From assembly GCA_028671895.1 (NCBI GenBank), contig JAPMAC010000221.1, positions 496,001-560,000 on the forward strand: a DNA stretch of 64,000 bases, written 5' to 3'. This stretch comes from Oenanthe sinensis. Taxonomy: Eukaryota; Streptophyta; Magnoliopsida; Apiales; Apiaceae. The notes below the pieces were generated by a model. It was not told where the DNA came from and did no database searches. It was given only the letters and a program-made list of their open reading frames with translations. Every line of letters starts with the position of its first letter. Within the stretch, counting starts at the first letter, position 1. A program made the position numbers and the translations under genes. Positions 56,160 to 64,000 of this stretch are shown here, in pieces.

Positions 56160-57610
56160 TGTTGGGTCCCGGAGATCGTAGAGGGTGGGTGAATACGATT
56201 CCTAAATTAAAAAAATGACTATTAATTATTTTTGGGACAACATAAAAATTAATTTGGTTCAAACCCGGGTACTGTTCATCATCTTCTTCAACCTCAAGAA
56301 CACCATTAAAATAACCAAGATAATGAACGGTAAATCATCCAAAACACACAACACAACAAGATCCAAGAATATAACTTTATATTCATTGAAGTGGGGTAGA
56401 TGCTACAAACAAGTTCAAGAACATAAGCTCAAAAACACAACAAAGAAGTGATTTTTGTCTCCTCTAAAACTATTACATTTTGTAGATCTAGGAGACAAAA
56501 ATCAACCCTATCTTCTATACAAGATTTAACAAGTGTTTTTAATAGAAGAATAGAGGAGTGGTATAATAAAGAAAATCATGGCTCTAAAATATTCAAGATC
56601 TAGTTCGACCATGGGGGAGAGAATAATTTTTCTCTCTCTCCCCTTATTTTCTCCTGCACCCACACTACTTGAAAAACAAGTATGGAAGACTTTTATTCAA
56701 AGTGAAAAAGGTTACTTTTTCACTTTTTCTCCTTTTGCTCATGTCCACCCAAATCTTATCTTCAAAGTCATGTGCCAAGCATGCCTTTGGAAATATTTAA
56801 TATAAAAGTAATATTTAATAAATATATAAAATATAAATAAAGAATATCTTTATTTATAAAATATATAAATAATTAAATAAATACTTTATTTAATTAAATT
56901 AAATATTTCCATCCCACTCTTCAATTTGTGTAGACTTTCTTATCCAAATAATTGGCCCCGTATACGTGACTCCACCACGTCCAAATATTTGGCCTTCTAA
57001 TTTGTGAAGATTTAGTAAGATCCAATCAGGTTGTGCCGTCTGTCCCTTATCCATTAGGTTGGCATTTCTCCAACACTGATTTACCACCTTTGTTGATCCT
57101 CCAGATGACTCAAGAAAACCAACAACTTTAGAATGATTAAAATCATATTAACCGACGAGAGCTTGCCTCCAATGTCCTGACACTTTATGCAACGGTCTGG
57201 TTCATAAGTGACTAGTCTTGATAGAGGCTCTTGATTCCGAACATGATTCCACATTCTTCTTTGCAAACCTTACTTATAGCTTCGATTGTTATGCACTGAA
57301 ATCTTCATAGACTAAGACAATCTTCTGTAGCTTCCACATCCTTGAATAGATGTCAACATCTTTTATTCTCCACTGAGGCCTGAACATGTTAATGAACTTC
57401 TTCCAGTGAGCTTCAAGTCTGTAGATGATCCTTTGATACTTTGTCTTAACTGAACTCTGTGATCCAAGATTTCTGTGCACCTGCATATTATTACATGTCT
57501 TGTTCTATTGTTGAGTTATCATCAACCATTACATAGAGATTACATTTAGCATTTCTAGTACACATGAAAGTGCAGTGAGTTACTTCCCTGCACTCATATC
57601 TCCCCTTTCA
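56160..57610 (-). repeat. 5' LTR of E (right side)
   Basis: 1,451 bp, direct repeat of 44890-46351. It begins TGTTGGGTCCCGG on the plus strand and ends CTCCCCTTTCA, followed by TATGT. The ORFs in it recur in the other LTR. Confidence 0.95.
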
Positions 57611-57876
57611 TATGTGTTTGATAATTTGACTTTTTTTAAAAAATGTAGCTGTGAAATTATTAATTATTTAGTTAAGATGAGTTATTTTTAAAAATATAGC
57701 TGTAAAAATGTAGCTGTATATATGCAGTGGCTCATAGTGGCTGATTGTTTAAAGTTTATTCTTGAACTGGCTTACCATGTATTTGTCTCATATCTTTTAA
57801 TCCTATTTTTTTCCCTTTGTAGACAAGGAGTTGGTACCTAGGTTTAGTGTTACTAGGCAACACATAGATTATCGTG

Positions 57877-60117
57877 ATGGATAATGAGTATGCAGTTTGG
57901 ATAGGACTTCCAAGATACCGTGTAGAATATATAAATGGGATAAAAGCTTTCCTGCAAAATGTTTTTCCCATTTTTAGCAAAGGCGATGAGATGAAGTGCC
58001 CATGCAAATGTTGTATGGATCGTAAATGGCATCGTCAAGATGTCATTTATGATCATCTGGTTTGCAGTGGCCCATCTCCATTACATATCAAATGGATTTG
58101 TGAAGTTTCACATACGAAAACAGGAGTTAGTGATGACTTCATGGATTGTGAAACAGGGTTTGATTTTGGGGATAATTTAGACTCAATGTTTAATTGTACG
58201 GGTAAGAAGTTTGAAAATCTGAGAGAGTGTGAAGATGGACCAAATGCAGAGGCTAAGAAATTTTATCATCGTGTTAACGAGGGCAAACAACCATTATATC
58301 CTGGTTGCACTAATTTTTCTCGATTAAGTTTCATAATCAAGCTTTATCATTTAAAGTGTGTTTATGGAATTAGCGAGTCTGCCTTTGGGGAATTACTAAA
58401 GTTGATAAAAGAAGCTTTTCCGCATGCCCACCTGCCCTTGTCCTTCAATGCCGCAAAAAATGTAATTAGAAATTTAGGTCTCGATTATCAAAAAGTACAT
58501 GCATGCCCAAATAGTTGCATGTTGTATTGGGTAGAAAATGAAGATAAAGATGTTTGTCAAACTTGTGGTGTTTCGAGGTGGGTTATAGAAGAAAAGAAAG
58601 GCAATGCTGCTAATAATGATCCAGAGAAAATCATTCACAAAGTACCGGCAAATGTAATGAGATACTTTCCACTAATACCAAGGCTACAAAGGATGTTTAT
58701 GTGTAAAGATTTTTCAAAGCTTATGACCTGGCATGCAGTGGGACGAAAAGAAGATGGTAAACTAAGACATCCGGCTGATGCCGAGGCTTGGAAGACGATG
58801 AATGCTCATTATCCAGATTTTGCGTTAGAAAATCGTAATATTAGGTTGGGTGTAGCAGCTGATGGATTTAACACTTTTCGTTCGATGAATTTGAGTCACA
58901 GTACATGGCCAATTTTGTTGGTAAACTACAACCTTCCACCTTGGTTATGCATGAAACAAGAAAATTTGATTCTTTCAACATTGATATCTGGTCCAGATTC
59001 TCCAAAGAATAATATTGACGTGTACATGCAACCTTTGATTGCGGAGTTAAAAGAGCTGTGGAATGTTGGTGTCGAAACTTACGATGCCTTGACTGATAAG
59101 ATCTTTAATTTACGTGCTAGCGTCTTGTGGACCATTAGCGATTTCCCTGGATATGCTATGTTGTCGGGTTGGAGCACAAAGGGGAAACTAGGGTGTTCAG
59201 TATGCCATTACGAGACTTCTTCCAATTATTTAAAACATAGTCGAAAAATGTGTTACATGAACCACATAAAATTTCTTGATCCTGCACACAAGTGGAGGAT
59301 GGATAAGAGAAGATTTAATGGCGAAATTGAAATGGGGCACACTCCTGAAATTTTAACAGGAACTGATATTGAAGAGTTGTTGGTGGGTTTTGAAAATAAA
59401 TTTGGGGCTAACACCAAGAAAAAGGGTAAAAATGATTGCCCTTTTAAAAAGAAATCAATATTTTTTGATTTGCCATATTGGCGTCATAATCCACTTCGAC
59501 ACAACCTGGATGCAATGCACATAGAGAAGAACATTTGCGACAATATATTAGGGACTTTACTTAATATAAGTGGCAAATCGAAGGATCATATAAATGCTCG
59601 TTTAGATTTACAGGAATTGGGTATAAGAAAGCCCCTTCACCCTGTTGAATCTGATGATGGAAAACACATTGAAATTAGAGCAGCAATATTTGATATGACC
59701 AACAAGGAGAAGGAAATTTTTTGCTCAGTATTGAAGAATGTCAAACTGCCTTATGGTTCTGCCTCTAATATCAGCCGATATGTTCACTCAAATGAAAGAA
59801 AGATCTTGGGGTATAAGAGTCATGATGCACATTTCATCCTACATTATTTATTACAATTTGCTGTGAAAAAATCATTAAAACCCGAGGTTGCATTGCCGCT
59901 GATTAGGTTTAGTGCATTTCTTAGAGGGTTATGGAGCAAGGTTATTGAATTGGATGATATTAGAAGGTTGCAAAAAGAAATTGTCGAGATACTTTGTCAA
60001 TTTGAGATGATTTTTCCACAAGCCTTTTTCGATATAATGGTTCACTTGCCTGTTCATTTATGCAGAGAAGTCGAATATGGTGGACCACAACACCTTCGGT
60101 TGCATGTTTTCTATTGA
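57877..60117 (+). CDS. CACTA transposase, TNP2/TNPD type (main open frame)
   Basis: I choose the ATG at 57877 (GTGATGGATAATGAG), 54 bases after the acceptor at 57822. Residues about 1-75 are the transposase-associated domain (CPCKCC, then WHRQDVIYDHL). About 240-480 is the Transposase_21 catalytic region (HPADAEAWKTMNAHYPDFA, LGVAADGFNTF, WPILLVNYNLPPW, PGYAMLSGW). LPYWRHNPLRHNLDAMHIEKN lies near residue 545, and DUF4218 starts near 690 (PQAFFDIMVHLPVHL). The product cuts and joins transposon ends in the nucleus. The frame is lost at about 60101-60104, where one extra base turns the expected RWM..IERYLGK block into a stop at 60115-60117. The next entry continues it. Confidence 0.9.
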   Translation: MDNEYAVWIGLPRYRVEYINGIKAFLQNVFPIFSKGDEMKCPCKCCMDRKWHRQDVIYDHLVCSGPSPLHIKWICEVSHTKTGVSDDFMDCETGFDFGDNLDSMFNCTGKKFENLRECEDGPNAEAKKFYHRVNEGKQPLYPGCTNFSRLSFIIKLYHLKCVYGISESAFGELLKLIKEAFPHAHLPLSFNAAKNVIRNLGLDYQKVHACPNSCMLYWVENEDKDVCQTCGVSRWVIEEKKGNAANNDPEKIIHKVPANVMRYFPLIPRLQRMFMCKDFSKLMTWHAVGRKEDGKLRHPADAEAWKTMNAHYPDFALENRNIRLGVAADGFNTFRSMNLSHSTWPILLVNYNLPPWLCMKQENLILSTLISGPDSPKNNIDVYMQPLIAELKELWNVGVETYDALTDKIFNLRASVLWTISDFPGYAMLSGWSTKGKLGCSVCHYETSSNYLKHSRKMCYMNHIKFLDPAHKWRMDKRRFNGEIEMGHTPEILTGTDIEELLVGFENKFGANTKKKGKNDCPFKKKSIFFDLPYWRHNPLRHNLDAMHIEKNICDNILGTLLNISGKSKDHINARLDLQELGIRKPLHPVESDDGKHIEIRAAIFDMTNKEKEIFCSVLKNVKLPYGSASNISRYVHSNERKILGYKSHDAHFILHYLLQFAVKKSLKPEVALPLIRFSAFLRGLWSKVIELDDIRRLQKEIVEILCQFEMIFPQAFFDIMVHLPVHLCREVEYGGPQHLRLHVFY

Positions 60118-61252
60118 ACGGTATCTTGGAAAGATGAAATCCTATGTTCGAAATTGAAGTAAACCGAAAGGTTCCATTGCAGAAGGTTACTTAGCAGAAG
60201 AGTGTGTGACATTTTGTTCAAGATTTTTGGGTGTTGAAGGAGGAACTGAAAATACCATGTATTCGACAGATTTTGAAAGATGTACAATGGATGTGGAATA
60301 TCATATTGGCTCAGTGAAGAATAAAGATGGAAAAATATTTAAATTAAAAGATTTAGAGTGGAAGGCAAGTCATCGTTATGTATTGTTTAATTCTGGTAAT
60401 AAAGAAATTGAGACTTTGATCGAGTAAGTTTTTAAGTCCTTATTTCATATTAGATTGTTTGTACTCAGTAATATAAAATCAATATCTACATTACTAATTC
60501 AACTCATTGCTTAGACTGATTATACTTAAACTTTTTGTAGGGCCCATCGAGCTTTAGTGGATGGTCATGCAAATTCTAAAAGATTCAAAAGGGAACGAAT
60601 ACACACCGAAGAGTTTTGGGAATGGTTAAAAGAACAAGTTCTAACGAAAGATAACATTTCAAGAGAATTAGAGGTTCTTGCATTGGGTCCTAATCGAATA
60701 GCTAAGAGGTTTCGCGGCTATGTATTAAATGGATATAGATACCATACGAAGTCCCGAGATTCTCGATGCACCACACAAAATAGTGGTGTATTTTTTACTG
60801 CTGAAACCACTAGCTTTGCTAGTTCGAAAGATCAAAACCCAATAGTTGGAGATGTCAACTACTACGGATCAATCGAAGAAATTTTTGAACTTGATTATTG
60901 GGGTGTTTTTATAGTCGTCCTTTTTAAGTGTTGTTGGTACCAAGAAGAGAAAGACTCATATGGATTTACTCGAGTAAATTTTAATAAATCATGCCACAAA
61001 TCGGATCCTTATGTCTTGGCTTCACAAGTACAACAAGTATTTTATGTGGAAGATCCAATTAATAAGATGGTAAATTATGTTATTAAGAAATTACCGAGGG
61101 ACTGGTGTGATAATGGAAATCAGAATGCAAGCGAAGAAGTTATAAAAAATCCTCATCTATATGATATTCACATTGGCAGTGGAATTGAAGCTGAAGTTGC
61201 TGATGGGAGTTGGTTTAGAGATGATGTCCCCCTAACGCAAATACCCATTTAG
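60104..61252 (+). pseudogene. C-terminal part of the CACTA TNP2-type transposase, shifted and with one stop
   Basis: In the +1 frame from 60104 the protein continues as FSIERYLGKMKSYVRN, meets a TGA at 60155-60157, and goes on as SKPKGSIAEGYLAEE (rest of DUF4218). An intron with donor GTAAGT (60424) and acceptor TTTTTGTAG (60540) joins LIE to AHRALVDGH in frame. 60541-61252 holds DUF4216 (YGSIEEIFELDY, FKCCWYQ, DPYVLASQVQQVFYVEDP) and ends at a stop at 61252. Only two small lesions separate the gene from an intact one, so it decayed recently or the lesions are assembly errors. Confidence 0.85.
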
Positions 61253-61664
61253 TCTTCTTTAGTCAAAGAAAACCCTACCGCTTAATGCATATTTATCTAA
61301 AAATGACATTGCTTTATTTTGGTGATATATTTTGTGTTAGATTGTAATGAAATTGGCGCTCTGATTTTGATTTACTTTACTGTTTTTATGTTGGTGATAT
61401 ATTTTGTGTTTGATTTTGGGGCTCTGATTTTGTGAATATTTTATTTATATCTTGAACCGTAAATCCAAGAACATCATATCGGGACTTGTTTTCTGAAAGA
61501 TAAAATTAGGACTTATATTTACTAATATTTGCATCTTAAAACCCTTATAATCAGTTAACCTGTTAATGGTCTGCTTAGTAAAATTTTAGTTGTTTCCTGC
61601 TCATCCTTTTGTTATCGGAGAATATCAGGAATCCAAACATAAATATTTTACTAATTGCTTGTAG
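61253..61664 (+). other. AT-rich interval between the two CACTA genes
   Basis: No ORF. GGTGATATATTTTGTGTT is repeated at about 61320 and 61394. The interval ends with an acceptor-like ATTGCTTGTAG (61664), so at least part is probably intronic. Confidence 0.55.
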
Positions 61665-64000
61665 GAGCTGCCACCACCCCCACCACTAACACAATATGAA
61701 ATAGAGAGATGTGAAACGATTAAAAAAATGACGAAGTTTGTGCAGCACATGGGTTGAGTTCATTAGTTGCTGGTTTGAAACAACAAACTGCTACAAAAAA
61801 TATAAAAGAAAAAGGCAAAGATGATGAGTACATTCCGGAAAATGAGGGCACGGACAATAGTGCTGAAACACCGAAGGTACATAAAAATAAGATATTTACG
61901 GCTTGTTATTTGTTTTATGCCCATAAAAACTGTGAAACTAAATATTTTTTAACTTCGCATGAATTGTAGAGAATCAAACCTACTAAGGCAAATGCAGCCA
62001 AGAATAAATTGAAGATGATTATGCCTGGCCCGAGAACTCGTTCGCGAGCCAATGTTGTTGCTGACACAGTGAATGAGCCGGCACACTATTCCAGTGCAAC
62101 CGAGACAGAGCGGCACGGACAATAGTGCTGAAACACCGAAGGTACATAAAAATAAGATATTTACGGCTTGTTATTTGTTTTATGCCCATAAAAACTGTGA
62201 AACTAAATATTTTTCAACTTCGCATGAATTGTAGAGAATCAAACCTACTAAGGCAAATGCAGCCAAGAATAAATTGAAGATGATTATGCCTGGCCCGAGA
62301 ACTCGTTCGCGAGCCAATGCTGTTGCTGACACGGTGAATGAGCCGGCACACTATTCCAGTGCAACCGAGACAGAGCAGAGGAAATCTGTTGAGAGGGACG
62401 AGCCGAGTTCATTTGTTATAAAACCGACATTCAGTAAAGTGCTTAAAGAGTCAAGTAACGTTGAAGCTAGTGGTTCCATGGCTGCTTATTTAGCATTGCG
62501 AGAACGTCAAAAGAAGAATATTGCAGCTCCAACAATTGAGGATCTTACTGAATTGAACTTGAACAATATTGCAGCTGATGAAGTTAAAAAAGGTAATGTG
62601 TATGTCACCTATCCTTGCTCAGTTAAAATTTGTGTTAAGTCATCCATGACTTTAATTCTTGCTTTTTTTTGTAGTTGCTCCTAGGAAGCCTAGAGGACGG
62701 ACAAAATTGACCAAGGTGTATAAAAGGAGTGCTGATGAAAAAGTTTATATTAATTTGAATGCTCGGTGGCAACCAATTTCAGATGATCCAAAAGTTTTAA
62801 CCGAGCTTAATAATTTTGTGGGGACACTAGCAAGGGAATATGTCCCACTTACTTACATAAATTGGCATGTTGTTCCCGAAATATTGAAGAAAAATATGTG
62901 GGAGAAGACTCTGGTAAAATCTATTGCCTTGCCAAAAGTTTAGATAATTTAAACAATGTTTCCTTTGTTCATTATTAGGGTATGCTGTGTATATTTGTCG
63001 ATTGTGTTCATATTATAATAATTAAGCTTGTACTTTGTTAATAATATGTAAGCAGCAAGCCTAATTAATAATTTTTAATTTTTATGTTTGATATATTGTA
63101 GGATAGGTATGTTATTCCGGAAGAAGGACAGCGGTGGGTATACGAGACGCTTAACGATGCTTGGAGGGTTTACAAGTGTCGTATGAAGACTAAGCATTAT
63201 AAAAGATATGAAACCGATGAGGAAAGGTTGGAGAAAAGGTCTGATGACATTCCACTCGAGGATTTCAAGATTCTCCTCAAGTATTGGGGAGATGAAGAAG
63301 TTAAGGTACTGTTAAATGAAAATTTCAAACATAATGTATTTTTGCTGAAACTTGATTGCAATTAATTTAAATGATAATCAAAGTGGCAGATGATAAACTT
63401 TATTTAGCAAGAAAAGAAAAAAACACAAATTTAACAAGTTTCTTGATACCGATCTATATCTTGTCATCTATTATGGCTTTTTAATTTTTTTCCCAATCAC
63501 TATACTGAGACGCACACTATGGGTCCCAAAACTTTAGCCCAAGTTAGACAAAATTTGGTATGTGTCCTAAAACTTATTTTCGTGAGTACTGTGATATACA
63601 GTATTTATGCAGTATTTATGCAGTTTTCTAAATGTGAAAAGTTGTGTTTATTTATATATTACACCATCTCAATACTTGTTCTTGTAAATGTGAAAAGTCT
63701 GTAATTATTCAGATTTACAACACATTCATAGTTTGATTCCAGTACTAGTTATTATGCATGTGTACATATCAAAAATCTCACATAAGAAGTATGTTAATGG
63801 GTACCTTGTTATGAAAGATTGGTAAATGATTTTTTTGTGCGAGTTGAGTTGTTTTCTACTAAGTTTTATAATTTTGAATAACTATAAATTTGGTATGTGT
63901 TATTCTATACATGACAGAAAAAGGGTGACCCGAAACATGGCTCACCATCTGATGCGAAAGTATTTTTGGAAACTCGTCAGCGGAAACCAGGCCGGCGTTA
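61665..64000 (+). pseudogene. CACTA second gene, Transposase_24 (TNPA-type), several exons, incomplete at window end
   Basis: Splice-site and frame analysis gives exons 61665-61876, [61970-62141], 62235-62592, 62675-62913, 63102-63305, about 63510-63557 and 63918 onward, all joining in phase. Residues from VAPRKPRGRTKL onward match plant Transposase_24: VYINLNARWQPISDD, FVGTLAREYVPLTYINWHVVP, then GQRWVYETLNDAWRVYK, KHYKRYETDEERLEKRSDD, ILLKYWGDEEV and HTMGPKTLAQVRQ. The first exon reads ELPPPPPLTQYEIERCETIKK and then loses frame in an A run (61722-61728), where one more A would keep it open. In En/Spm, TNPA binds subterminal repeats and assists the transposase. A 265-bp duplication adds a stop-containing exon. 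Confidence 0.8.
61849..62378. repeat. 265-bp tandem duplication inside the TNPA-type gene
   Basis: 61849-62113 and 62114-62378 are nearly identical (a handful of base differences). The unit contains the end of one exon, a complete 93-bp intron (61877-61969 and 62142-62234) and the start of the next exon. Confidence 0.95.

Larger units (their letters stand above)
44890..57610 (-). mobile_element. Sirevirus-like non-autonomous element 'E', complete
   Basis: LTRs at 44890-46351 and 56160-57610 are direct repeats with about 20 base differences by eye. The target TATGT is duplicated at 44885-44889 and 57611-57615. Read on the minus strand, the LTR starts TGAAAGGGGAG and ends GGGACCCAACA, followed by a Met-tRNA primer site. 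The 3' side has several GGGGGAG tracts, as in Sireviruses. The 9.8-kb interior has no ORF above about 125 codons, and that one is repeat-derived. I could not recognise gag or pol, so it fits a large non-coding derivative moved by proteins of related elements. Confidence 0.9.
44611..57822 (+). other. First intron of the CACTA transposase gene, swollen by insertion E
   Basis: Donor GTATGTTAAT at 44611 and a T-rich acceptor TTTTTTCCCTTTGTAG ending at 57822 frame the interval. Without E (12,721 bp plus one target duplication) the intron would be about 0.5 kb. A TG-rich microsatellite lies at 44676-44760. Predicted from splice-site sequence only. Confidence 0.5.
42430..64000 (+). mobile_element. 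CACTA (En/Spm) transposon, left end and both genes; right end outside window
   Basis: CACTACGCCATAAG at 42430 begins with the CACTA terminal sequence and interrupts D's LTR (the preceding GGAT is continuous with the C-type LTR). Typical parts follow: subterminal GTTGCA-type words, CpG-rich arrays, a leader with a first intron, a TNP2/TNPD-type transposase gene and a Transposase_24 gene. The element spans over 8.8 kb after removing the 12.7-kb insertion E. The other terminus is not in the window, so the 3-bp target duplication cannot be checked. Confidence 0.9.

Overview
This window is plant nuclear DNA made almost entirely of nested transposable elements. I found no host gene, tRNA or rRNA gene. 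A flowering plant, probably a eudicot with a repeat-rich genome, is inferred from Sirevirus-type Ty1/copia elements, a Tekay/Del-like Ty3/gypsy family and an En/Spm (CACTA) transposon with introns. I cannot name the species.

Layout. (1) 1-4289: a decayed Ty1/copia element (here 'F') with broken gag and pol and a 3' LTR. (2) 4290-5907: a satellite of about 140-bp units, each built of three related ~47-bp subunits. (3) 5908 to beyond the window: Sirevirus 'A', inserted in the satellite and later broken by three insertions. Inside its gag sits 'B' (9263-23895), a complete 14.6-kb Sirevirus with practically identical LTRs, target duplication CAAAC, gag, pol and a 1,376-residue extra ORF. Inside its reverse transcriptase region sits 'C' (26813-36494, minus strand), a gypsy element with 4.7-kb LTRs and a dead internal region, whose right LTR is cut short. 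Inside its 3' LTR sits 'D' (38173-42429, plus strand), an LTR of C's family. D is interrupted by a CACTA transposon (42430 to beyond 64000). The first intron of the CACTA transposase gene holds 'E' (44890-57610, minus strand), a non-coding Sirevirus-like element with TATGT target duplications.

Order of events read from the nesting: F and satellite, then A, then B, C and D into A (mutual order not given by nesting), then CACTA into D, then E into CACTA. LTR divergence counted by eye (A about 7 of 255, E about 20 of 1,450, C about 14 of 1,400, B essentially none) fits this.

How the parts work together. B looks able to make Gag, protease, integrase, RT and RNase H, though gag carries a frameshift in an A-rich run and pol has no ATG of its own. 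C and E lack usable coding capacity but have intact primer-binding and polypurine signals, so they were probably copied by proteins from relatives. The CACTA element carries both standard genes, a TNP2/TNPD-type transposase and a Transposase_24 (TNPA-type) gene, each with a few lesions. The most unusual features are B's giant extra ORF with its own possible promoter and leader intron, family-specific short tandem arrays next to the promoters or primer site of each Sirevirus, a positionally conserved LTR box shared by A, B and E, and a 265-bp exon-intron duplication in the TNPA gene.
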